This document shows, piece by piece, positions 1 through 10,830 of a DNA stretch of 64,000 bases. The DNA comes from Apoderus coryli (taxonomy: Eukaryota; Arthropoda; Insecta; Coleoptera; Attelabidae): the NCBI GenBank assembly GCA_911728435.2, contig OU452206.1, positions 16,522,297 to 16,586,296 of the forward strand, read 5' to 3'. Position 1 is the first letter of the stretch. Every line of letters starts with the position of its first letter. Made by a program: the position numbers and the translations under genes. The notes under the pieces are model-generated. The model was given only the letters and a program-made list of their open reading frames with translations. It did no database searches and was not told the DNA's origin.

Positions 1-123
1 GTTATTATTCAAGTTGATATTCTTTGTTTGTTCTTCTTTATTTGAAACCGCTCGTAAAACATTGAATCGAACCCGTAACAATTTGAATAGCATATCGGGG
101 TTCATTCGGATGGAGCTATAACA

Positions 124-312
124 TTAGTATTCTTTCTGAATGTATATAACACCCGCTAATTCCAAAAAGGTTACAATTACATTCTCGGAAAATGATTTAA
201 CGTCGTTTTTTAATCTCCATTCCATGAATCTTTGGTAAGTAAATTTGTATCGATATTCAGATTTCGCTAATATTGGTGGAGTTAAATTTTCTATTTCACT
301 GTCACTCGACAT
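124..312 (-). pseudogene. Crypton-like recombinase N-terminal fragment
   Basis: A 62-codon open frame resembling the N-terminal core-binding part of Crypton-like tyrosine recombinases. It has an aromatic/basic stretch FTYQRFMEWRLKN followed by SFSENVIVTFLEL, which matches the pattern 'Y..F..W......SFSENVLL.YF.EL' I know from insect Crypton proteins. The similarity ends at about residue 52, so no catalytic domain (R, HxxR, GH, Y) is present. It differs from the main Crypton family in this window and may be closer to the fragment at 50225-50490. The assignment rests on remembered family pattern only. It could instead be the first exon of a host gene domesticated from such an element, but no donor site obviously fits. 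Confidence 0.4.
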
Positions 313-1003
313 TTTTTATGTAATCAAACTAATTTCACTTTATAATATTACACTCACATACAAATTTGATTTAAGATTATGTCAGTTTTTGAATAAGTTT
401 GTTTGTATTGACCGTTGCTAAGCGGTTGCTGGGTAAACTGTACGATTTTTTTACCGTTCGTAATAGGAATCTTACATTGATCGGAGATGGTGTGTTTTTA
501 AGTATTTACAGTAGTGGTCGTAGGTAAAATACTTAATATACGAGCAAGAAATATTCTACACCGTGCACAAATACTTGTTCAGATTTACTTCTGATCCGCG
601 GCAATATTGTCTGACGTTAATTGGCGTATTAGTGATCGCGCATCCGGTTGGCCGAGTATGCTTGGTATAGTCCCGCCATACAATTTATGACTAATAAAAA
701 AATGCTAAAAGATATCTATAATCAATATTCAGGTTGTTGCAATCAATAAATTGAATATAAATAAATATTATGAAACAAAAATAAACATTCTCGACGATGT
801 AACAAATTTCCAAGCCGAGCAATGAATTACAAAATAAAATAGCAAGCTTTTAAAATTTCAATTTAAGCAGGCAATAATCCTTAAATATAAATCATTCGCA
901 TTCAACAACATGCCATGCTATTTTGTCAAGCATTTTTTCTCTCTATAATATACACAGTCAAGTATCAATAATATTAAATAAGTTCCAATGAGAACTAGCT
1001 TAC
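313..1003. other. No gene seen; downstream of LDLa exon
   Basis: AT-rich sequence. If the minus-strand gene at 1004-1132 is real, this is probably its next intron. A short GC-richer patch at about 595-675 carries no frame or repeat I can identify. Confidence 0.3.
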
Positions 1004-1132
1004 CTTGGGTAGTTGGCGGACAATTTGATTCATCATTTTTGTTATAGCAATCGTCAACGCCATCGCATAGGCTATGGTTGGGTATACACTGCCCGTCTCC
1101 ACAGTTGAATTGATCCTTTGGACATTGTGCAA
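1004..1132 (-). CDS. LDL-receptor class A domain exon (partial host gene)
   Basis: One exon coding a complete LDLa module. This is a secreted or cell-surface, calcium-binding, disulfide-rich repeat found in lipoprotein receptors, matrix proteins and some serine proteases. The residues run [15 protein letters not shown], then CDGVDDC and NDESNC. Six cysteines are in LDLa spacing, and the acidic calcium cluster D-x-x-D-C-...-D-E is intact. On the minus strand it is preceded by the acceptor tttatttttccag and followed by CAAG|gtaag. It is 129 nt (43 codons) with phase-1 introns on both sides, the symmetrical 1-1 layout typical of shuffled LDLa exons. No stop or frameshift interrupts it, so it looks like living host sequence. 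Which LDLa protein it belongs to cannot be told from one module. Confidence 0.8.
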
Positions 1133-2890
1133 CTGGAAAAATAAACATAATTTGTTAAAAAGAGTAGCAACTGGTGGAATTGGACTCTTTCTTTATGGAG
1201 TGATATTATTCCACCACACGTCAAAATTAGACAGCCTCGGAAAAATAAACAAACAACAAAAATGTTGAACTTTTTATATGTTTAGTAATAAAATCCAGCA
1301 CTGTTGCCAATTGTTCGTTTTAGCCATAGAATCGAACTCGTATTTCACATCGGAGTGTAAATTTTTATTAGGGTTAGTCACAGTGTTCTTACATTGCAGA
1401 ACTATACAATAACTTCTTTTTGTATTCGGCTTACATTATTATGTTCATAAAATATCATCAAAAATCCAGTTCTACCGGATATGAATGCGTGGCAACTGCG
1501 CGGGGGCATCGATTTGGTTATTGTTTACGCTTGAAGTTGACGTTTGCAGTGCTACGTACAGTTATATAACCCGAATAGAGTGATTTCTAGTGTGTAAATT
1601 TGTATAATTATTTTATATTGTAATTTCCAATCCAAGGTATCCATGGAGTTCAACTAATTTGTCACACTGAGGAAATTAAACATGTCATTGGTTTAAATGC
1701 GAGTTTAGTAACTCGAATAAATCTCGGTTTATATTTTGTCTAGACGTGTATTATAAGAAATTCTTTAATAAGCAATACATTGTATAATATCGAATAATAA
1801 AACCTATCGGTGCCAAGCACCAGGACGGGACTATCGTGGTATTTTCAGAAGTCAAACGATTTATTAATATATTATCAAATTGGGAATAATAGAATGAAAA
1901 ATATTATGCATTATACCCCTCATAGGTATTCCTCATTATACGGTATACAACGAATTTATTTCCATAAGCATATTACAGAGTAATATACATTTTCAGTAGC
2001 GTAACATGGTTGGATAGATGTTTTTGTAAACTAGAATGTTTACTAACAACAACGAAAATCATTAGTTTATCATAATATCAAAATCGTTATAGCAGCCAGT
2101 TGGAGCGCGATATATTTTTGATTCGTACCCGTCTTTTCTATGTTGTTATAATAAAATAAAATCATGTTATATTTAAATCACATCACGTATTACGTAGCTG
2201 AAAGTATAACTCACTTTTACATTTATATTTTTAGCTTGTGACGTTTGGATAATTCATTTTTTTTAACTTTGGGTTCTAATAGTCTTAGAAAACGTCCAAC
2301 CACCTTAAAGCTCTAAAATTTGTAGTGGTCATTGTTATACCCAAAGAAAATATCTGATGGCAGCTAGTCGGAATAGTATATTGTGCAACGAACATAAAAT
2401 GACATATATTCCCTATTTAGAGTTAATGAACGTTACAAAATGGCTTCCTTTGCCACCTAAGTGTAATATTCAATATTGTCAGACAAATAACGTGTAGGTA
2501 TTATTGAATTAAATGATAACAACGCGCACTGAAAATAACTGATCATTATTCACAACAACAACATACTACACAAATTCCATTTTCCATCATTATGTTATTG
2601 GTACAAATAGATAAATATGATCAGTGGCTTAACATAATAGTCAAGTTAGTTGGATTTTACTTTGGGAAAATTGAAGTCGAAAGGATCCTGAACAAAAGAG
2701 TCATTTTTCGCATAGAATCACGTCTTTGAAAGAACCAGTCATCAAAGCAATGCATCGGTTAATAAAAAAATATTACCTATACAAATAAATTCTTAAACAC
2801 GTCGATTCTTTGTGGCTAAATCTAACGGATCTCATGAACTTGCGGGTCACGCCAGTGATCCCCTGCGGCTGATCCACCTACCTGAAAGCG

Positions 2891-3128
2891 TTTTAGTAGT
2901 AATACCCCTAGGGTCTTGATAATACCGAGATAATTTTGTCATAGAGAATGCCAAAATCGTGTTGCTTGATCTTATTATCCTTTAGCAACTCGCTTGAAGG
3001 ATTCTCTATGACAAAATTTTGAGTATTTATCAAGGCCCGAGGAGTATTGGATAAGATAATTTTTTACTTTGTAGATATCAAAAATTTGATTGTCAATCTG
3101 ACGTTTAATAATTTTCAATACAAAATGT
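2891..3128 (-). repeat. Crypton copy E: 3' end with foldback only
   Basis: On the minus strand this matches the 3' untranslated end of Crypton copy A (about 6975-7201), including the segment with AGTAAAAAATTATC and then the foldback hairpin. The two hairpin arms contain ATTTTGTCATAGAGAAT and its inverse. The loop differs from copy A. None of the recombinase frame is left, so this is either a 5'-truncated copy or an independently mobile foldback unit. The 3' boundary ends in TATTACTACT followed by AAAA, as in copy A. Confidence 0.75.
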
Positions 3129-3689
3129 ATACAGACGAACAGCATGCGTATGATGAGGAGGTGTCCAATAAATCGATATGTTCCAGCTCAAAAGTTTAGC
3201 TTCAGACCAATTGGGACACCCTGCATATCTAGATGTGACCATGGCTAATGTTTAATATACCATGATATTTATTTAAAACAATGTAATTCCTGAGTTTTAT
3301 TGTTAGTTGAGAACATAATAACCGAAATTCGTATAATTGAATACATAAATTCCACATATATTATATAAAGCTGGGAGCTAGGATCCACACTTGTAATACG
3401 TCAATGGTCATATTAATTCGCACACTGGGTCTCACTAAATCTGTAACCGAAATCCACCAGTAATTACCTTTTGTGGATACGCTTTGCGACGATAATTTTA
3501 GCGTAATATAATGTCTGGGTCATACCAAATTAAATTTATGGTTTGCTAGTCGTATTAACTGCTTTTATTGTTTACAGTTTACAGAAGACGTGTCATCCGA
3601 TTTCCAAGATATGTTGGACAGGAAAAACAATGAATCACAAGTGGCATAGGCTTTTTAAGGCTGGTAGGAAATCACTGGAAGACGCCTTA

Positions 3690-4200
3690 TTGACAAAATC
3701 TAAAAAAATCGGTTGTTAGTTTGGTTCATGCCATGTTTAAAGATAATTTCAGATCACAAGACCTTGGTGATAGCCAATCAACAGAACCATTTAATTTCTT
3801 CCAATAAAGCGACAGTATCGTTAGCTGTTAGATAGTAACAATCATTCCTTCCGCATTTTTAAAGAAATTGGGTCCGATGATGTCGACCGCGCATAAACCG
3901 CATCAAACAGTATAATTTTTGGGTCGTCTTGGTAGCGGTTCGATTGCTTCTGGGTGTTTATCAGCCTAAATACGGCAATTTTGCTTGATGAGGTAGCGAT
4001 TTAACCAAAAATGAGCTGATCCAAGGCGAATAACCTAAATTAAAACGTAAAACAAGATCACGCAACTTCAATTCTTGAACGAGCTGGATTTTATACAATT
4101 TTAAACCAGGATCACGCTTCAAACTACGCCACAACGTTCCATAAGAGATGCCCGAACCTTGAGAACTGCGACAAACTGCGAAAACTCTCTGTTCATTCAT
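3690..4200 (-). pseudogene. Mariner-like (IS630 group) transposase relic
   Basis: A degenerate DDE transposase of the insect mariner-like type that carries 'ISYGTLWR.L' near its helix-turn-helix and 'YVNKQNCR.W' in the catalytic core. The open part (79 codons) has ISYGTLWRSLKRD and KIQLVQELKLRDL, then a mutated SLPHQAKLPYLG. After a stop, the same relic continues toward 3690 with recognisable 'RPKNYTVWCGL' and a final 'EIIFKHG'. Several stops and indels make it inactive. It lies in the putative intron of the LDLa gene in the same orientation. The exact ends are not visible. Confidence 0.65.
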
Positions 4201-4974
4201 GATGACGGCAATGAATGAACAAAAACGTCATAGAGACAAGCCAATTGACTTATAGCAACTGTCTAAATAACCCTATTGAAACTAGTACGACAGCATTAAT
4301 AAGAACAGCATTCCGACTCCACGTTGGCACTGACTAATAATAATTATAGTTTTCGGTTTCTAACCACAGTACTGAATTTTCATTTTTGTAAAAATATTTA
4401 AGTATATAATAATATCGCTGTCAATTTCAGAAATATTTGTGGTGTGTCATAGTGATTGAAAACAGCCTTGAGTGGTGGTATCAGTTAAATGTTGACATGA
4501 TTGGATGATTTTTAATAATAATAATAATAAACACAACAATAATAAACACTTTATTAGTAAAAAAGACATTTTTATAAAAGTTGAAGCAGTGCTTCCTAAC
4601 TTAACCTAAACGTAACTTATATTTTAGCTTAAACATATCTGAAAATAGTTTTACATCGCTGGCCAAATTAAGTAGGTAGCTTATGTTTACCAATTAATTT
4701 GTTCTATTACGTGTCAGAAGAAAAAGAATAAACAACTGAATCCTGTTCGCAGCAATTTTAGTCAAACAAGAGCCATATATATATTGTCAATAATATAACC
4801 CATAGTGGATTGCGTTATCATGCTATCTCCCCACGAGACACCTTGTGTTTATGTTTTACTTTCATTTAGTTTAAAAACATATTAGATACTGCCATTTCGT
4901 AATATAAATTTTACGGTTATACAAATAGTTGTAAAATTATCTAGTATTCATCTTTATTTTTACTTATTACTCAC

Positions 4975-5056
4975 CTAACAGGAACTGTGGGGAAGCGAAA
5001 AAAATGTTTAGAGCAAGTGTACCTCTTATTGGGACAACATTTTGCAGCACACACAT
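4975..5056 (-). CDS. Possible signal-peptide first exon of the LDLa gene
   Basis: On the minus strand an ATG at 5056 opens 27 codons plus one base before a perfect donor, TTAG|gtgagt. The peptide starts MCVLQNVVPIRG and ends in a hydrophobic run TLALNIFFASPQFLL, as expected for a secretory signal. The donor leaves phase 1, which exactly fits the phase-1 acceptor of the LDLa exon; joining them would place V-A-Q and then the first LDLa cysteine just after the hydrophobic core. A CpG-richer patch at about 5265-5310 and a TATATA at about 5201-5206 lie upstream and could be promoter material. The alternatives are a chance ORF or a different frame through the same exon, which also stays open. The exon pairing is inference and needs transcript evidence. 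Confidence 0.4.
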
Positions 5057-6155
5057 GTCCTCCCTGATTGTTCATTGTATTAATCATAAGATACGTTAAT
5101 AAAAATAAAATCCTTTTAATTCTCACGAACACTATACCAAAAACACAGAATTAGATTACAAACACAATATTTATTTATCTCGTGCACGCCGACAATGAAC
5201 TATATATTGAACACAGGAGTGAACGGTATCTATCTACGTCAATGCGATTATTGTGACGTTTTAACCCATAATGGCGGCATGCGCGACGATATGCGCAGGA
5301 CGGCTCGCAAGCGGAAAGTCAGAATACTGTATTATTTATTATACTGTGCTAGTACCTCGTAAACCCAAAATTTGAAATAGCGTTGGAATTTTTAATCTTT
5401 TATATTTTGTAAAACTCGCAATTGCAAAAGACTTGTTAAGTTAGTAAATTTCAACATTTTTAATAAGCAACCCTGTATATGTTCCATTTTTGATGCCCTC
5501 TATATTTTTATTTCATCTGGTACTCTAAAAATCAATTTATAAACCGTTAAACGTAAAAATAAAAATCAGGAAAAATGTCACCTAACTCATTAGGGATCAA
5601 TGCTGAAATTTTGTGTCAAATGTTTATACGCTCCATTTATCTTCTTTTGTTTAGCATCATAATATATAGAGCAACATATATAATTAGTTGCATCGTGTAA
5701 ATATCAAGAGAGAAATTTATTTGTGAGCGTTTTCAAATGAAAATCGAATTTGATCTATACCAACTCGTGTAGGTATATCTATGTCTATACAATCCATCAA
5801 CTTGTTGAATGTAACACTAAAACAACGAAGTGTGCATTATTTAGTTGTCGCTGTTATATAGGAAACTGAAAAGTGGACAACTGAAAAAAAAAAAACTGTA
5901 ATCTGATAGTTTTAGAGTGTCCCTTTTGTATCATCGGTATATATACGGAGTATAAAGTAAAAAAAGTAAACATAGAGGATTTAGATCTTTTATTCCGATT
6001 GATGATGATGAAAGTGATAATAGCCGGTAGGTCCAAAGAAATGTATTAAATCATCAACAAAAAATCTTCTCAACTCAGCAGTGGGACTTCGTTCACTACA
6101 GAAGGCTGTTAAATCCCTTAGTTGAAGCAGGATATGTCGTTATGTCTCTACATCT
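5057..6155. other. Upstream region, no gene supported
   Basis: Contains the candidate promoter of the minus-strand gene (CpG-richer 5265-5310) and then AT-rich sequence without a credible frame. An AACCCTGTATA motif at about 5467 resembles the TACAGGGTG transposon ends found elsewhere in the window. Confidence 0.3.
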
Positions 6156-6387
6156 GATAATTTTTTACTAAATATAGTAACCAATCAAATTACTTAATTT
6201 TAAGTCATGTGTCAAATTTCATCCAATCACCTCTGGATTACAGCGATAATACCCTACATGTGGTGTTTTCAGTTTGGTGTTTTTTTTATTAAAAATTAAT
6301 TAAACGTTAAACTGACAACTGGTTTAAAAATGTCGCGAAGATTTGGTATTGCATCTAAGGATGCAATTAATGATATTATATCATATA

Positions 6388-6942
6388 ATATTCAGTAAAA
6401 CATGCCAAGGCGGATCGAAAAGTTGTACAAATAGTAAGTGGCTTGTTCCAAATATTTCAAACGAAAGTGCATGCCCTGTTCGGTTATTCCATAAATTATT
6501 GTCCAAAAGGGGGAAAAATATTACTTCCAGTCGCCTATTCTTGAGACCAAATCGTTTTTGGAAATCCGAAAGTGACACATGGTTTGACAATATATCGGTA
6601 AGCAAGAACACAATTAATATGTGGACCAAATTCTCCGCGCAAGCTATTGGTTTGGACACTAAGTGTAAAAAGATATTCAATCATTCGAACAGAATAACTG
6701 CAGTTAGCCATTTGGCAAATAAAGGAATTCCTGAACAGCAATTAATAAAAATAACAGGACATAGCAGCTCTAATTCAATTAAACCGTATTTGAATATTAA
6801 CCAAGAACGCCATGGTGAAATAATCAACACCATGCGAGGAAGTTCTTCAACAGTGGAAATTAACAATCCGTCAACTTCAGCAAACTCTTCTTCCAATCTA
6901 ACATTTACCAATTGTACTTTTCACAACTGTAGTTTTAAATAA
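6388..6942 (+). pseudogene. Crypton tyrosine recombinase, C-terminal half
   Basis: About 185 codons of the catalytic half, intact to its TAA. Visible motifs are CPVRLFHKLLSKRG, FLRPNRFWKSESDTW, NHSNRITAVSHLA (the HxxR of box II), IKITGHSS (second H) and SIKPYL (likely tyrosine nucleophile). These are the signature of Crypton recombinases and their domesticated vertebrate relatives such as KIAA1958. It ends in an unusual tail NCTFHNCSFK that is partly kept in copy D. The box I arginine and the N-terminal half are missing because of the internal deletion, and the N-terminal frame from the ATG at 6330 is out of phase, so it cannot make an active enzyme. Confidence 0.8.
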
Positions 6943-7054
6943 AAATGAATAATATTTGTTTGATTAAAACTAATACATTTTGTATTGAAAATTATTAAAC
7001 GTCAGATTGACAATCAAATTTTTGATATCTGCAAAGTAAAAAATTATCTTATCG

Positions 7055-7191
7055 AATACTCCTCGGGCCTTGATAAATACTCAAAATTTTGTCATAGAGA
7101 ATCCTGCGGCCTTGGGCTATTATCAAGCAACACGCTTTCGGCATTCTCTATGACAAAATTATCTCGGTATTATCAAGACCCTAGGGGTATT
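7055..7191. repeat. 3' foldback hairpin of the Crypton family
   Basis: A long imperfect palindrome. The inner arms ATTTTGTCATAGAGAAT (7086-7102) and ATTCTCTATGACAAAAT (7143-7159) are perfect over 17 bp. The outer arms AATACTCCTCGGGCC (7055 on) and GACCCTAGGGGTATT (ending 7191) pair with few mismatches, around a 40-nt loop. The same hairpin closes copies C, E and, shortened, D, so it is part of the family and not a local accident. Confidence 0.85.
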
Positions 7192-7201
7192 ACTACTAAA
7201 A

Positions 7202-8916
7202 AGCCGTCTAATTCTACTCAATGCTTCGTTTTTTATATTGTCTTGATAGAATATGTTAGAGCCTCAATGTACTAAGTGTCAACAACGTCTTTGAGAAAGT
7301 TAAGACCTCATTTTCCCGATTGTCGTAAACAACTAAAATTTATTTACATCGAACTTATTACATAAAAACAAAAATAGTAAGAACTCTTTAATTTGGATTC
7401 TTAGCCAGTGAGAAGTTGACATAATCACAGAATGCCGGTACCATAAGTCGATGCATCCAGTCCAACTGCAGAACCAGTAATAAGGACATAAAAAGTCGAT
7501 TTCTTGTCACCGTGTCATCCTTTGATTTTTCCAAGTAGGTATAACTCTAACTTTTTTTATTTTTTGAGAATAATAATAATATATTATACTACATCCGCAG
7601 TTAAGTGAATATTTATAAATATTCCTTATCTTGTGTCTTAAAGTTTTAACATGCCCAATCGTTGTTGCGTGGTAAATTGTAAAAGAAATCACGCGAAAGG
7701 TGTGTTAGTTGTGTGTGTTTCCGATAAAATTAATTAATCACTAGAAGAAGAAATATTTGTTTATTTAGATAAATGTCAAACACACTTCTGTTATAATATT
7801 ATCAGATTTCTTTAAAGAATGTTTTATTCCCGTTCTGTGTAATAAGAGTATCAAAGAAAAGCAGTTGAGTGTTTTAAGTAGATTTAACGTATATTAGAAA
7901 ATACGGTATAAGTGCTGAACCTCGTTGTTACTCAACTTAGCAGTATCACATATACAATAAGAAAGATGCTAACCATTTAAGTGGAGTTTCCCAAGAACTT
8001 TAAAGTTATATACATACAACAGACATGTTAGAGTTTTGTTATGCATAGTTGTGTAAATGTCTATCCAAGTAGAATACAGTTTCGGTATAAGTTTATGAAA
8101 AAAAATATTTTACACAGTGTTGAATATTGTTGTTAACTAGTTAAGTAATTATTAATAATTGTTCAAATTGGCGTTGTAAAGATTCAAAAACTGTTTTGAG
8201 GAGTATTTTGAGTGCAGGGCAGCATGGTCTCAGGAAGATACATTTTGTAGGAATTGAATTGAATTAAACGTCTTGCAGGGGCACCAACAAATGCATTCAA
8301 TCAATGGGGCTAAAATTGGGATCCATATGTCACCTTCGAAGTGTGCCAAAAGGAGGCTGTATAAAATGAAGCCTATTGGCAATGCGTAGACTTTAAGCAA
8401 ATAATTTGACCGACTTTGTATATATCAAAGGCTTCTGTTATTATGTACAAGTACTTTTTATGGCCTACAATTCGAAAAACAACAAACACGCCTCCGCATA
8501 TCCATGGTAATCATTACATTGTATTACAAGTTGTAACCTAAACGTTGGCAATAGAGAGAACGTATTTGAACTAGTTGTGATTGTGATTATGATTATACAA
8601 TAAACAAATTGTTATGCTTAATCGGCCCTAAATATTTTAAACAAGTTACAAATCCTTCTAAACTTTCGAAACTAGTAAGTTTGTTTTTATCTTTGACAGT
8701 TTTAAAAACGGACAATGATTATTAATTTGAATTTAAGGTTGTTCGTTTGTAGTGTAATATAGGCATACTTGAAATGTGTTATACAATATCGAACCAGTGT
8801 GATGATACGAGTAAGTTTTGACGAACAAAATCAGTGCTATTTAGACGCAATCAATGTACTGAATTAATATAACTCCTCTCTGATATATCAGACACGACCA
8901 GTCCTATACACTGTCA
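7202..8916. other. No gene or assigned repeat
   Basis: AT-rich sequence with no credible frame, splice-flanked exon or terminal repeat that I could recognise. Confidence 0.3.
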
Positions 8917-9006
8917 CCGTATACAGTGACTGCAAAAAGTTTCATCCACTTGAGGTTTTATTTATTATTATTATTAGTATTAAGTCTTCGCCATTCCATA
9001 TGATGT

Positions 9007-9213
9007 CTAATTATAGTTAGATAAATCTGAGAAAATAACACGTTGCCAAAAATTATTTGTTTCAATCATATATTTATTTGCAAACTCTTTTTTTTTTCGA
9101 TTAATCATTAACCCAATACTTTTCCAGTCACTGTAGTTATTTTTATTACTGTCGATATCTTTTGGCAGGCATGATTTATTATACGTCTTATATACAAGGG
9201 AGAAATGTATCAA
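9007..9213 (-). pseudogene. Tc1-like transposase fragment
   Basis: A 68-codon frame whose C-terminal part, KKKEFANKYMIETNN then FWQRVIFSDLSNYN, matches the Tc1 block that precedes the first catalytic aspartate ('R..FAK.Y......FW..VLFSDES.F'). The catalytic D is kept in FSD, but the following E is changed and a stop follows at once. A Tc1-type terminal sequence TACAGTGACTGCAAAAAGT lies just outside at about 8923. No second terminal repeat in opposite orientation was found, so the element is a truncated fossil. Confidence 0.5.
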
Positions 9214-9830
9214 AAAATGCCGTTTATAATGTAAAGAGGCATGGGAACGGATAGCCCCGGTAGAATCATTAAATTTATATATTTTACAGTGACTTTGGAT
9301 ACACTATACCAATGGTTTTAATTTAAAATTTAAATAACGAAAAAAGTTATTAATTATTATGATATATTCCAGCTAGCTTTGTGCCTAATTCTCCTCTAAA
9401 TTATTCCCAGCTTATCGCGTTTTGAAATATCATTCCATTATTATGGAAGGGTTGCTGTGTATAAATTTATTTAAAATAGAATTATATGTTTTATTATGAA
9501 CAGCGAAAATGCATTAGATGTGACAAAGAACATAACTGGGCCAAACACCAAATTTTATCTGGCTTTTATCGTCATTATAAGATCGAATTTGGGTTAAAAT
9601 TATCAGAGCATTTACATTCAATTTTGAAATTACAATCTTGACCTGTACAATGCATTCCAATACAACACCGAAGAGTGGAACTACGAAATACCTTTCACAT
9701 CATCAAATGTGGGATATGGTAAGCCTTTTGTCGAAAAAGGCTGCATGAGATTTTCAAACCAGGCTAAAACTTATGACTGAAGACTTCGAGTGAGCAGGTG
9801 CTTCATCTGGTTCTCTCTCTCTCTCTCTCT

Positions 9831-10830
9831 CTAGGTGCCATCTCCGCGACGAAGATTGGTGATCATCATGGCAATTCTTATTTTGGATGCAGCTGCTCTA
9901 AAAAGCTCTATCGAGGATCATCCAACCCACTCTCTCAAGTTCCTCAACCAGGATATCCTTCTTCTACCCACGCTTCTTGTACCTTGGATGCTTCCCTGCA
10001 TTATCAATTGAAGTAAGGCATATCTTGGTCCACGAGTCACATGGCCCAGATACTGAAGTTTTCTGCTTTTAATTGTTATTAATAACTCTCTTTCTATGTT
10101 TAGTCGTTCAAGTATTTCTCAGTTAGTTATCCGATCGACCCATGACACCTTCAGTACTCTTCTGTACACCCACATTTCAAAAGCTTCTAGTCTTTTGGTT
10201 ATTTCTGCGTTTAAAGTCCATGCCTCGACGCCGTAAAGCAGAGTGGCAAAAACAGTTTTAGGCTTATACCTCTATTGCACAAAACTCTTTTCATGCTATT
10301 GAAATTGGATCTTACTATTTCTATGCGTGCTTTTATTTCTTTCGTGTAGTCGTTATTACAAGTAACTGTTGTTCCAAGATAAGTGTACTTCTCTACCTGT
10401 TCGATGTGTTCACCTTTGACGATTATCTGTTCATTGTTAGTCTGGGCCTTCTTTGTTATTTTCATGAACTTTGTTTTGTTTACCTTGAGTGTAAGGCCGT
10501 ATGCTTCGCTATATCGAACAAGTTTGTCCATGATTCTTTGTAGATCTTCCAGGTTTTCCGTTAAAATTACGGTATCATCAGCGTATCTTAGAACAACTAT
10601 AGGCACTCCATTTACTTTTATTCCTGCACTGTCATTTTCCATTGCCCTTTTTAGAATCTCTTCAGAATAGGCATTAAACAAAATAGGTGACAGAACACAA
10701 CCTTGACGTACACCTCTCTTTATTGAGATGGTGCCAGAATTTTGTTGATCTACTTTGACGGTGGCATTTTGGTTGTAATAGAGATTTGAGATGATTTGCA
10801 GGTCTTGGTTAAATCAGCTTAATATTTCCC
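9831..10830 (-). pseudogene. RTE-like non-LTR retroposon, 3' half
   Basis: Reverse transcriptase and C-terminal region of an endonuclease-RT retroposon. Minus strand 10830 to 10650 carries RGVRQGCVLSPILFN, followed by the active-site box LRYADDTVILTENLE and KYTYLGTTVTCNNDYTKEI. After a frameshift near 10240 the usual C-terminal block continues (VYRRVLKVSW, YLGHVTRG, VGRRRISWLRNLR) and ends ANLRRGDGT before a stop at 9831. Directly after the stop is an (AG)n tail (9811-9830), fitting RTE elements that end in microsatellites rather than poly(A). The 5' endonuclease part is absent. It is inactive, with frameshifts and 5' truncation. Confidence 0.75.

Larger units (their letters stand above)
1133..4974 (-). 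other. Putative intron with TE fossils
   Basis: If the exons at 4975-5056 and 1004-1132 belong to one gene, this is the roughly 3.8-kb phase-1 intron between them, running from gtgagt to ttttccag on the minus strand. It contains a Crypton 3' end (2891-3128) and a mariner relic (3690-4200). I see no further LDLa module or other exon in it. Confidence 0.35.
6156..7201 (+). mobile_element. Crypton-like element, copy A (internally deleted)
   Basis: Copy A runs from GATAATTTTTTACT at 6156 to TATTACTACT at about 7197. Order: a 5' leader with a block ACCCTACATGTGGTG shared with copies B and D, the recombinase start ATG at 6330, a deletion that fuses codon ~18 to the C-terminal half, the intact C-terminal reading frame to 6942, a short 3' leader, AGTAAAAAATTATC at 7035-7048 (the inverse of the 5' end), and the foldback hairpin 7055-7191. 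No target duplication is evident, which is consistent with Crypton integration by tyrosine recombination. The deletion joins ATATC..TAT to ATTCAGTAAAAC at short microhomology and shifts the frame. Confidence 0.8.

Noticed and set aside
4975..5110. Alternative cysteine-rich reading (HVCAAKCCPNKRYTC) of the putative first exon
   Set aside because: It would give a phase-2 donor that does not fit the phase-1 LDLa exon. I kept the frame that gives a signal peptide and matching phase.
6381..6911. Three minus-strand open frames opposite Crypton copy A
   Set aside because: They are antisense shadows of the recombinase C-terminal frame and show no motifs of their own. The same applies at 17806-18063, 31564-32243 and 45593-46303.
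6985..7275. 96-codon open frame over the Crypton 3' end
   Set aside because: It runs through the foldback hairpin, and no related open frame is kept in copies D or E.
10383..10670. 95-codon plus-strand open frame
   Set aside because: Antisense of the YADD-containing RT frame.
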